IMG/VR virus record: IMGVR_UViG_3300035070_002626
Span: 186,001 to 250,000 of that record
Direction: 5' to 3' (one strand)
Length of the DNA: 64,000 nucleotides
Source of the DNA: a virus
Below are positions 31,495 through 38,597 of the stretch, piece by piece; within the stretch, counting starts at the first letter, position 1; each line of letters begins with the position of its first letter. The translations under genes and the position numbers were made by a program. Under the pieces are notes generated by a model, which was not told the DNA's origin, made no database searches, and was given only the letters and a program-made list of their open reading frames with translations.

Positions 31495-31839
31495 ATGAAT
31501 AGACCTATATGCGCCGCATGCAACCGACGATTAGTTGCTGTTAACTATAAAAAAGAAGGCAAAACACATTATCGCACAAGATGCGATAATTGCACAAGAA
31601 GAAATCGTCGCAAAAAAACGCCTGTGCCCAGGTGGCAACAGAACGGATTTAAAAAAAGTACAACATGTGATCGTTGTGGATTTAATGCTGTTAGTGGAGC
31701 ACAGATTCTAGTATATCATATGGATGGTAATCTAAACAATAGCAACCTTGCTAATTTGAGATGTGTTTGTTTAAACTGCACAGTTGAAATTAATAGATTA
31801 GATTTACCATGGAAGGTTGGAGATCTAGTAGCAGATTAA
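31495..31839 (+). CDS. HNH-like zinc protein
   Basis: 114 residues. Two zinc sites: CAACNRR...CDNCTRR at the N-terminus and CDRCGF...CLNC towards the end. Between the latter is VYHMDGNLNNSNLANLRCVC, which resembles an HNH core (H-x-D-G-N...N...NL...C). The catalytic first histidine is weak, so cleavage is uncertain; a DNA-binding or transcription role is also possible. It is on the plus strand facing away from gp18, as similar genes are in cyanophages (from memory). It overlaps no neighbour. Confidence 0.7.
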   Translation: MNRPICAACNRRLVAVNYKKEGKTHYRTRCDNCTRRNRRKKTPVPRWQQNGFKKSTTCDRCGFNAVSGAQILVYHMDGNLNNSNLANLRCVCLNCTVEINRLDLPWKVGDLVAD

Positions 31840-31840
31840 A

Positions 31841-32347
31841 TCACTGACTCATTAAGTGCAACATTAACTGATCTAGATTAAACTTTAAATCTTCTAGTGT
31901 GCCATTATTATCGATTGTAAAGTCAGCCATCCATTGTTCTAAACTCATTGAGTCTCTTGATTCAGGCATTAGGTATTTGCTACGATCAACCCAAATACAG
32001 TAATCAAACACACCAGTGTTTTTCATTGCAAAGAATTCACGTTTGTTGCGTAGCCCACAATAGATATCATACGCAGCAAACATTTCTCTTCCTAGAGTCG
32101 CTGCATCAGGAACATTATAATTGCAGATAGCATCATACCATTCTGCTCTGTGATTATGCCTGTCAGCATAGCACTCTTCTTCATCAGCATATCCATACTT
32201 GTCCTTTAGATCATTGTATATAAAATGTTTACTACAAAATTTCGAGCTCGATTCAAATGTATATCCATAATCGTCGCGAAGAATTTCGCATACAGTATCT
32301 TTACCGTGTCTACCGTGACCTATTACTAATAGTTTAAACTTGCTCAT
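31841..32347 (-). CDS. 1: Deoxynucleoside monophosphate kinase-like (gp1-type)
   Basis: 168 residues (T4 gp1 has 241). A P-loop GHGRHGKDT at 10-18, then DAATLGREMFAAYD and RNKREFFAMKN, match the dNMP kinase family of T4-like phages. The enzyme phosphorylates dNMPs from host DNA breakdown to feed phage DNA synthesis. The start overlaps the stop of the methyltransferase-like gene as ATGA-type. It is shorter than T4's enzyme, so the lid or nucleotide-specificity part may differ. Confidence 0.82.
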   Translation of the reverse strand: MSKFKLLVIGHGRHGKDTVCEILRDDYGYTFESSSKFCSKHFIYNDLKDKYGYADEEECYADRHNHRAEWYDAICNYNVPDAATLGREMFAAYDIYCGLRNKREFFAMKNTGVFDYCIWVDRSKYLMPESRDSMSLEQWMADFTIDNNGTLEDLKFNLDQLMLHLMSQ

Positions 32348-32949
32348 ATTAACTTTAATTCCACTGTCCTATGTTTTTTACTTTGTGCAATTACATCAAC
32401 AATTTCATAATCTATCCCAATGCTGTTAAACGTATCTTGCCCGTTGCGCAAATCAAAAATTAATCTTGTGTTTTTGTTGCTGTGCTTGCGAATAAAGTTA
32501 GTGTAGGTACTCATTGGATAGTGTGCACCACAACTTTTAAAACTAAAGATTAAATCAAATATTGTAGACTTCTTTAGTTTACTACAGTTTTCAGGAGTAA
32601 GGTGTGTTCTTTGTAACTCTAGTCTATCCCATTCGGCATTTAGTTCAGCTTTGCTATGATAGTAAACAAAATTATCAGCTTGTCCAAACTTTGCGTCCCG
32701 AGATTGTTCTTTGTTGTTTTTCTCACTAACACCTTCGATTAGATAAACTTCAGTTCCGTATGCTTGTTGAAACCAAAAACTGTCGTATGCTTGGCCACAA
32801 CCAATTTCGCAACTAATATCAACTGCCTGATTGAGATATTGATCAACTATGTTCCATTGCAAACGTTTACTGTCGTTGTATTCTTTGGTTTCCCAGAGTT
32901 CCATCCAAGATTGATCGTTGGTTCCGTTTACAATTGGTATCTGTGTCAT
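32344..32949 (-). CDS. SAM-dependent methyltransferase-like protein
   Basis: 201 residues. Motif I is ISCEIGCGQAYDSFWFQQ, followed by VYLIEGVS (acidic end of strand 2) and FDLIFSFKSCGAHYP (motif IV position). The N-terminal WMELWETKEYND also occurs in phage methyltransferases. It overlaps both neighbours by four bases, so it is in an operon with a nuclease and a dNMP kinase. It could modify DNA, RNA or a sugar; the target is not visible. Confidence 0.65.
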   Translation of the reverse strand: MTQIPIVNGTNDQSWMELWETKEYNDSKRLQWNIVDQYLNQAVDISCEIGCGQAYDSFWFQQAYGTEVYLIEGVSEKNNKEQSRDAKFGQADNFVYYHSKAELNAEWDRLELQRTHLTPENCSKLKKSTIFDLIFSFKSCGAHYPMSTYTNFIRKHSNKNTRLIFDLRNGQDTFNSIGIDYEIVDVIAQSKKHRTVELKLI

Positions 32950-33470
32950 CGTAATTTTTTAACTCCAAGGTGTGCTAGTGTTTGCTGTAGTAAATCAATT
33001 TGCCGTTTGCAATCTTCTAGTGCATGATGGCTTGCTTTAGGTTTAGGCAAGTCTGGATACAAACTATATACCGTTCTTGCATCACGAACACGCCAAAACT
33101 GCCACGGGAGTTGCATGCCATAGCTCTTGTATGCATGTTCTAGTATGTTCATATCAAACGTTGGTCCGTTTGCCCATATAAGATTACAATGAAAAATAAT
33201 TTTACTCAACTCTTCTAGTGACTGTTTAAGAGGGATGCGGCCTTCTTCACCGAATGCTTCTGCTTGTGCTTCGGCTGGCTGAGTTGCCCACCAAGCAACT
33301 GTAGCATCATCAACATCTCTGTCAGGCTGACTGTCGACATCAATCCTTGCATAATAATCTTGTGGGAGATACCCTGACCCAGCTGGATCAAATGTTTGGG
33401 CTGCGATTGTAAGCACACAGGCGTTAGGGCCTGTACCTACAGTTTCAATATCAATCATTATATCTGTCAT
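32946..33470 (-). CDS. dexA: DEDDh 3'-5' exonuclease (DexA-like)
   Basis: 174 residues. The N-terminal DIMIDIETVGTGPNACVLTIA carries the first D-x-E of DEDDh exonucleases; WANGPTFDMNILEHAY holds the second Asp and SHHALEDCKRQI the final H-x4-D. T4 DexA has 227 residues. It degrades single-stranded DNA or RNA from the 3' end. Position in an operon with the dNMP kinase suggests nucleotide recycling. The metal residues are all present. Confidence 0.85.
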   Translation of the reverse strand: MTDIMIDIETVGTGPNACVLTIAAQTFDPAGSGYLPQDYYARIDVDSQPDRDVDDATVAWWATQPAEAQAEAFGEEGRIPLKQSLEELSKIIFHCNLIWANGPTFDMNILEHAYKSYGMQLPWQFWRVRDARTVYSLYPDLPKPKASHHALEDCKRQIDLLQQTLAHLGVKKLR

Positions 33471-33504
33471 AATTTTAGTATAACAGATTTAACACTGTTG
33501 TCAA

Positions 33505-33882
33505 CTATTTTTTTGGTTTAACTGTTTTTTTAGTTCCAGTTGTGCCTTTAAGGCTACTCTTAGGCGGCTTGTATGCTTTTTGAACTTTGCCGCCGCTAGT
33601 AACACTAGACTTGCGCATCTTGTTGAGCATGCTTAATAACTTGCTTGCCGGATTTACACGTTTAGTCTTCTTGGCTTTGCGAGCTGCTTGAGCACTCTTG
33701 GTCTTGCGAGTCTTCTTCATTTGAGCTCGCTTGGCTTGATCAATCGGAGCATCGCAATCTTTTGCATTGCTAACAACACGACCGTTTCGTGGGCCGCTAG
33801 TACAACGCCATTTGGTTTTCAGTTTGTTACCTGTACGACTAAAAACCATTTCGTGTTCGGTGATAAATTCTTCTGCTCTCAT
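33505..33882 (-). CDS. Basic internal-head-type protein with ITE cleavage peptide
   Basis: 125 residues from ATG 33882 (a TTG five codons earlier is less likely). It starts MRAEEFITEHEMVFSR, whose amphipathic peptide ends in I-T-E. The rest is strongly basic, with RWRCTSGPRNG-like KWRCTSGPRNGRVVSN, then runs of K and R (KRAQMKKTRKTKSAQAARKA). This fits a DNA-condensing protein packed in the head and possibly injected, as for T4 internal proteins. The start overlaps the gp13 stop as TAATG. Confidence 0.68.
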   Translation of the reverse strand: MRAEEFITEHEMVFSRTGNKLKTKWRCTSGPRNGRVVSNAKDCDAPIDQAKRAQMKKTRKTKSAQAARKAKKTKRVNPASKLLSMLNKMRKSSVTSGGKVQKAYKPPKSSLKGTTGTKKTVKPKK

Positions 33883-34655
33883 TATCCAATTACCCAAGTA
33901 AGAGGCTGTGAGCCGTCAACATAGTTTTTAAGCTCTTCAATTTTTTCAGCCATGATAGCAGATCCCTCGGCTTTCATCTGTGCACCGTTTAGTGCAGTGC
34001 CGCCTTGTGGACCTGCAATAGTAGCAAACTTTTCTCTAGCTTCGCCGATCATTAATTTACAATTGCCAATCATATAATCCTTTATCCATTGCGAGATAGA
34101 AAAATCACTGAGTAGTTGTGCTTCGGGACGCAGATTGTAACACCAAAGTAATACAACTTCTCCACTGCCTTTGATATCACGCATTAGTGTTATCTCTTTA
34201 GATGCACTATTGTAAGTGTAATTCAAAAATCCACCAAACATCTTAGCAGTAAGCTCAACATACTGGCTATAAAAATCATAGGTAGCAAGTCCGCCCATGG
34301 TGTTACCATTTAACAAATATGTGTTAAGTGCAGCTGAACTAAATGGTTCGAACGCACTGCCTTCTCCGCCGTTGTCCCAACCAATGGTTCTTCTGAACAC
34401 TTGTCTAACAGTTTGTATTTCGCTGGGCAAGGTATAAACATTTACACCATCCTGTAATTTTAGAAAGTTGTAGCTTTCCTCAAACGCATTTTCGGCTCGT
34501 TGGCGATATGTGCCGATAGCTCGCTGATACGATGCTTCGTAGTGCTCTGCATCAAGTTCTAAGTCAATCATCCCGTCGCCAAGTTGAAGCTTTACATAGT
34601 CAATTGTTTGCTGCTTGAGCGTTTCAAGAGTTTGATTAAGTGTTACTGTTGCCAT
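33882..34655 (-). CDS. 13: Neck protein gp13
   Basis: 257 residues (T4 gp13 has 309). The pattern LGDGMIDLELDAEHYEASYQ, AIGTYRQRAENAFEESYNFL, and SISQWIKDYMIGNCKLMIGEAREKF with the GGTALNGAQMKAEG loop is that of gp13-type head completion proteins in T4-like marine phages. It closes the filled head and forms the neck with gp14. Its transcript starts at a GCTAAATA 23 bases ahead of the ATG. gp14 is on the other strand, unlike in T4. Confidence 0.85.
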   Translation of the reverse strand: MATVTLNQTLETLKQQTIDYVKLQLGDGMIDLELDAEHYEASYQRAIGTYRQRAENAFEESYNFLKLQDGVNVYTLPSEIQTVRQVFRRTIGWDNGGEGSAFEPFSSAALNTYLLNGNTMGGLATYDFYSQYVELTAKMFGGFLNYTYNSASKEITLMRDIKGSGEVVLLWCYNLRPEAQLLSDFSISQWIKDYMIGNCKLMIGEAREKFATIAGPQGGTALNGAQMKAEGSAIMAEKIEELKNYVDGSQPLTWVIG

Positions 34656-34677
34656 TTATACTGCCGTCCTTATACAG

Positions 34678-34685
34678 TATTTAGC
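34678..34685 (-). promoter_or_regulatory. T4-late-type promoter of gp13
   Basis: Minus-strand GCTAAATA followed by CTG, 23 bases upstream of the gp13 ATG. It overlaps the end of the early-type upstream gene region. Confidence 0.6.
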
Positions 34686-34689
34686 ATTA

Positions 34690-35946
34690 TCACCAAGCCT
34701 TGAGTATTACTACATGATCATTTCCTCGACCGTTGTACTTTACTTCAGTAGCTTTGATGTCTTGAAAAATCTTACGACAAGCAGGTTTACCGCCCTTTAA
34801 GAATGCTTTAAGTTGTTCTGCTGGTTTGCGCAACGTTTTACTCACACTCTTACTAGGATCATACCCAATAACTGTATTGCTCTTAATAGTATACGTTTGA
34901 GTCATATCGTCTGCAATAAGATGTATCAACTTTCGTGTTGATGTATTGTACAGCCAAGCTTCGCTACCATTTACTAGTTTTTCTGCACTAACACTGGTTA
35001 ACTTTAGATCTGCAAACTCTTTAAGATACTTGAACTTGCGTACAATTTGTGCTGGCGTCTTTTGCTTGATTGCACGTGGCTTGCGTTCTACTTTTTTAAC
35101 TTGTACATAACTTGCACAGTCGGCAATTGCTTTTTCAAGAAACTTGTGTATTGCACGAATTTGTAGTTTTCCTAAATGTGCATATCCTTCTTTGAGCTGT
35201 TCGTGCATGTCTTTTTCGTGTTCGCTCATTTTCTTTAGTTTTGCAGGTGTAGGTGTATTCATCAACTCTGTTAACTCAGATAGCTGATTTTTAAGTGGCT
35301 CCGAAATTATATCAATTGTCTGCGGTGGGCAACTTTTGCTTCTTAGCAAACTCATAACTGAGAACTTTTCAGGATTTTTGTATTCACTAGCAGCAAATTC
35401 ATCAAAAAGTTCATCAATTTCTCCACCAATTTCCATGGTTTTATCTCGCATGTTTTCTTGTACCGTGCGGCGGGCAGTTTCTGGTTTAACAACTTCGTCC
35501 TCTTCGTCCAGGCCCGATGTATCAATTTTAGAAAGTGCTTCGTCAATTTTTTTGCGTATAAAAATCGAGATTGGTTGCAGGTCTCCAACAGTCCCGGGTA
35601 ACGTTTGCCAATATGCATTGTGTTCTGGATGCAAATCAGGCATACCGTTACGCAAACATCTTGTGTAGATTCCAATTAGCACAAGACCAACAGAACCGTG
35701 TTTGCGCATACGTTTAATATCGTTGTTGTTGTAGCCAGAATCTTTCATCCATTCAATTAGGTCAGGAAAAACATCTGCTGCTTTTTTATCTGCATAGTAA
35801 GAATCAAACACACGACGGCGATATTTGTGATATGCAGCACCGCTCATTTTTAGTGCATCATCCCATGCTGCATCTACTTTGCTACGCTTTCTACGAGCCA
35901 CTGGTGCTTTCTTTGGAGGAAGTTTAATACCTGCTACTTTTGCCAT
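34690..35946 (-). CDS. Conserved basic protein of unknown function
   Basis: 418 residues. The N-terminus is very basic (KVAGIKLPPKKAPVARRKRS), followed by a helical region (WDDALKMSGAAYHKYRRRVF) and a long acidic-helical middle, with basic C-terminal half. I recall similar proteins in marine T4-like genomes, also unnamed. The ATG is preceded by AGGAGATAAAC and a consensus sigma-70 promoter, so it is an early gene. It could bind DNA or host proteins; no known motif supports a function. Confidence 0.6.
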   Translation of the reverse strand: MAKVAGIKLPPKKAPVARRKRSKVDAAWDDALKMSGAAYHKYRRRVFDSYYADKKAADVFPDLIEWMKDSGYNNNDIKRMRKHGSVGLVLIGIYTRCLRNGMPDLHPEHNAYWQTLPGTVGDLQPISIFIRKKIDEALSKIDTSGLDEEDEVVKPETARRTVQENMRDKTMEIGGEIDELFDEFAASEYKNPEKFSVMSLLRSKSCPPQTIDIISEPLKNQLSELTELMNTPTPAKLKKMSEHEKDMHEQLKEGYAHLGKLQIRAIHKFLEKAIADCASYVQVKKVERKPRAIKQKTPAQIVRKFKYLKEFADLKLTSVSAEKLVNGSEAWLYNTSTRKLIHLIADDMTQTYTIKSNTVIGYDPSKSVSKTLRKPAEQLKAFLKGGKPACRKIFQDIKATEVKYNGRGNDHVVILKAW

Positions 35947-35970
35947 TGTTTATCTCCTATCAACAATTTT

Positions 35971-35998
35971 ATTATAGCACAACTAGTCTACGTGTCAA
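35971..35998 (-). promoter_or_regulatory. Consensus sigma-70 promoter, minus strand
   Basis: On the minus strand TTGACA (35993-35998) and TATAAT (35971-35976) are 16 bases apart, upstream of the 418-residue gene. Both hexamers are perfect consensus. Confidence 0.75.
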
Positions 35999-36032
35999 CC
36001 TAATCTTTTTTTGTTCTAATACAAGAAAACGG

Positions 36033-36061
36033 TTGACATTGTGATATGTTAATGCTATATT
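36033..36061 (+). promoter_or_regulatory. Consensus sigma-70 promoter, plus strand
   Basis: TTGACA (36033-36038) and TATATT (36056-36061) are 17 bases apart, upstream of the small plus-strand genes. The spacing is ideal; it diverges from the minus-strand promoter. Confidence 0.75.
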
Positions 36062-36091
36062 ATATATAAGTTAGCAAGCATGGAGCATACA

Positions 36092-36343
36092 ATGTTTAGA
36101 ATTCCTAGTTTTTATAAGTTTGATACTTCCTTTGAAGATGCTAAAACAACAATCTCCTGTTACGGACGTGGTGATTTACTCGAAGGAATGCAAGCAATGA
36201 ATCGTGTGTGGGACGAACATTGCGCTAGTTACACAAGTGACAATGCTCGATTTGATGATGATTCAGATTTTTACGAATTCTACGAAGCAGAAGTAAATGC
36301 TTACAACAAAGTTTACGAAACAATGCAACCACTTTTTGCGTAA
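36092..36343 (+). CDS. Small acidic protein, unknown function
   Basis: 83 residues from ATG 36092, which has GGAG six bases upstream; the earlier ATG at 36080 lacks such a site. The protein is rich in D, E and Y (RFDDDSDFYEFYEAEVNAYN) with no recognised motif. It is the first gene after the plus-strand sigma-70 promoter, so an early host-takeover role, possibly as an acidic inhibitor, is likely but unproven. Confidence 0.65.
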   Translation: MFRIPSFYKFDTSFEDAKTTISCYGRGDLLEGMQAMNRVWDEHCASYTSDNARFDDDSDFYEFYEAEVNAYNKVYETMQPLFA

Positions 36344-36354
36344 GGAGATATAAA

Positions 36355-36759
36355 ATGGAAACTTTTACATACAGCGATGATGGTTTCTCAGACCTTCACA
36401 AAGATGTTTACGGATTTCGCCCACGTGGCATTATCCTTAGCAACTGGAACATTCTGCCACCTGCTGAAAAGAAAGTTCGTTGGGATCAACTTTGTGAAGA
36501 GCTTGAAGCAAATACTAAGTTTAAAAACGAACAAGAAGTTAAGGCAGTAGCTCGGTTTGAAGATCGGATTCAAGATGCAATTAGTCTTGGTGCTAGTAAC
36601 CGTGTTGAGGCTCTTCGCTGGATTACTGGCTCTGAAACTTTTTATCACGGACAAGATGTAGAGCATTTTGTTTGGGAGCAAGGTATTTTATTTACTAAGT
36701 ATGGTAAGCAATTAGTAAAAGATCTTTTACTAGTTGTTGAATATAAGGAGTGTGCATAA
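36355..36759 (+). CDS. Conserved early phage protein, unknown function
   Basis: 134 residues with AAGGAGATATAAA before the ATG. The N-terminal FSDLHKDVYGFRPRG block occurs in many T4-like and other phage proteins (from memory). The rest is helical with a cluster of charged residues and WITGSETFYHGQDVEHFVWE. It lies 11 bases from the upstream gene and directly precedes the next. Early gene by position. Confidence 0.68.
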   Translation: METFTYSDDGFSDLHKDVYGFRPRGIILSNWNILPPAEKKVRWDQLCEELEANTKFKNEQEVKAVARFEDRIQDAISLGASNRVEALRWITGSETFYHGQDVEHFVWEQGILFTKYGKQLVKDLLLVVEYKECA

Positions 36760-36948
36760 ATGAGCATGAATCACGATGCAAAGCCTATAGACGAAGAACT
36801 AGAACGTATGAAGGCCGAGTTTCTTGCTAAAGGCGGCGAAGTTACCAAAGGAAAAACCAAAGCTATGGCAAGTGAACTTGGCATCAGCAACAATACATGG
36901 AATAACAAACTGACCAAAGCTGAAAAAGATGCAAAGGCAGGTAAATGA
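36760..36948 (+). CDS. Small helix-turn-helix-like protein
   Basis: 62 residues, starting directly after the stop of the previous gene, with AAGGAG upstream. The segment EFLAKGGEVTKGKTKAMASE, then LGISNNTWNNKLTKAE, is helical with the spacing of a small helix-turn-helix and a recognition helix; similar short proteins are frequent in marine phages. DNA binding is a guess from this pattern. Overlaps the next gene by ATGA. Confidence 0.55.
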   Translation: MSMNHDAKPIDEELERMKAEFLAKGGEVTKGKTKAMASELGISNNTWNNKLTKAEKDAKAGK

Positions 36949-37229
36949 TCAAGAGTTTGTTATTAATAGGAATGTTAGGATCAGCAGCTGATGCCAGAGA
37001 AGCAATAGTTATCGGTAGTGGTGTTGATGATAAAGGATTTAGGTGGTCTACTGGATACACCGATGAGTATAGTTCATGTGGTGATGTACTTGAAAAATTA
37101 AATAAAGATTTCTCAAATTTTCAAATCGAATACACTTATAATTATCGCACATACGATCAAGGATTTGTGGTATATTATACTGACAATGGTGGTACCACAC
37201 TCTGGATGTGCCATCACAATTCGTTTTAA
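36945..37229 (+). CDS. Small secreted or periplasmic protein
   Basis: 94 residues. The N-terminus MIKSLLLIGMLGSAADAREA is a short signal peptide with an A-x-A-type cleavage site near residue 17. The mature part has two cysteines, one near residue 45 in YSSCGDVLEK and one near residue 89 in LWMCHH, that could form a disulphide in the periplasm. Beta-rich, no known fold. In an early operon it might act on the envelope, such as in superinfection exclusion; unproven. Confidence 0.55.
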   Translation: MIKSLLLIGMLGSAADAREAIVIGSGVDDKGFRWSTGYTDEYSSCGDVLEKLNKDFSNFQIEYTYNYRTYDQGFVVYYTDNGGTTLWMCHHNSF

Positions 37230-37245
37230 TCAATAGCATGCAAGC

Positions 37246-37253
37246 GATAAATA
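37246..37253 (+). promoter_or_regulatory. T4-late-type promoter of gp14
   Basis: GATAAATA, 18 bases upstream of the gp14 ATG, with AGAGGAA as ribosome-binding site between. It separates the early small genes from the late neck genes on the plus strand. Confidence 0.65.
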
Positions 37254-37271
37254 CATGCAGAGGAATACTGT

Positions 37272-38597
37272 ATGCCACGCTTGAGTTTATATCGACCAAA
37301 TCGCCAAAACGATTACAAATTTATTGACCGTACTATATCTGAAATGTATCAGGTTGGCGGAGTTGATATGTTTGTCCACAAATACCTTGGGCCACAACCG
37401 CACGGCGATGATAGCTCAAGTGTTAGCGGTGGTACACAAGATGCTACACAACCGGCATACAGCACTGAATCGCCACTGTTTATCGAAGATTTATTCCTGC
37501 TTGAAAACAGAGATCGCAAATACGACGATGATGTTTACGAGATGCGGGGCGTTTACAATTCACAAGATGTTGATTTTGACTTGAGCCAATTCGGTTTGTT
37601 TTTAAACAATGACACATTGTTCATTACATTCCATTATAACTTTATGATCGACACGCTGGGACGCAAACTGATGAACGGTGACGTTCTTGAGCTGCCTAAC
37701 CTTAAGGATTTTCATCCTCTTGACAGTGGCATTGCTAAAGCAATACCCAAGTATTATGTAATACAAGATGCTTCGTTTGCCAGTGAAGGGTTTAGTCAAA
37801 CTTGGCTACCTCACTTGTGGCGTGTTAAAGCAACTCCTCTAGTTGGCGCACAAGAATACAACGATATTCTCAAAAAGCCATTTGAAGTTGACAATATTTG
37901 GGACAATGGAAATTATTACCCAAGTGGTAGTATTGTGTTGTTTGGCAATCAGTATTACCAAGCAAAGATTGACACACCAGTTGGTACCGAAATTACCAAT
38001 ACTGTGCATTGGAAAGAGATTGAGCCTAAGAGTGAACTCGCAACATTTGGTACAGTTACTAAAGATCTCGAAATCAACAATGCTATTCTTACACAAGCAG
38101 AGTACGAAGTTCCACTAAGCGGATACGACACTGTAGAGTTTTATATTGTACCTACAAACGAAGATGGTACACCTGCTGACCCTGATAGCTACACAGTTGA
38201 CGAAACTGGTATCACAGTCGACACAACAGATGTTAATGTCGACGGGCAACCCCAGTCCCCGAGAGCCAATGGATACACGCTAGGATATCTAACCGGTGAC
38301 GGTATTGCACCAAACGGATTACCAGTTACACCTGGTATCAGCTTTCCTCCTGGGCCACACGAAGGAGACTTTGCTTTGAGACTTGATTACTTTCCTAATA
38401 GACTTTTTCGCTACAACGGCACACGCTGGGTTAAGTACGAAGACAATGTAAGAACTGATCTTACTCCAGGTGCGTCAAACCAGACACTTCGTAGTAGTTT
38501 TGTTAACAATACAAACGAAACGCAAACATTGGATCGCGGAGAAATACCAGAGCGCCAGGGTCTTAACCACTTACTAAAACCACAGGCTGATAATTAA
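37272..38597 (+). CDS. 14: Neck protein gp14-like, with extra domain
   Basis: 441 residues (T4 gp14 has 256). The segment LSQFGLFLNNDTLFITFHYN, RKLMNGDVLELPNLKDFHPL and the following KYYVIQDASFASEGFSQTWLP lines up with T4 gp14 (SNFGMQVQDEVTL...[20 protein letters not shown]). The C-terminal half adds a beta-rich region with FPPGPHEGDFALRLDYFPNR-type sequence (GDFALRLDYFPNRLFRYNG), like those in sheath and gp15 here. gp14 forms the neck below gp13. It overlaps gp15 by one base. Confidence 0.8.
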   Translation: MPRLSLYRPNRQNDYKFIDRTISEMYQVGGVDMFVHKYLGPQPHGDDSSSVSGGTQDATQPAYSTESPLFIEDLFLLENRDRKYDDDVYEMRGVYNSQDVDFDLSQFGLFLNNDTLFITFHYNFMIDTLGRKLMNGDVLELPNLKDFHPLDSGIAKAIPKYYVIQDASFASEGFSQTWLPHLWRVKATPLVGAQEYNDILKKPFEVDNIWDNGNYYPSGSIVLFGNQYYQAKIDTPVGTEITNTVHWKEIEPKSELATFGTVTKDLEINNAILTQAEYEVPLSGYDTVEFYIVPTNEDGTPADPDSYTVDETGITVDTTDVNVDGQPQSPRANGYTLGYLTGDGIAPNGLPVTPGISFPPGPHEGDFALRLDYFPNRLFRYNGTRWVKYEDNVRTDLTPGASNQTLRSSFVNNTNETQTLDRGEIPERQGLNHLLKPQADN

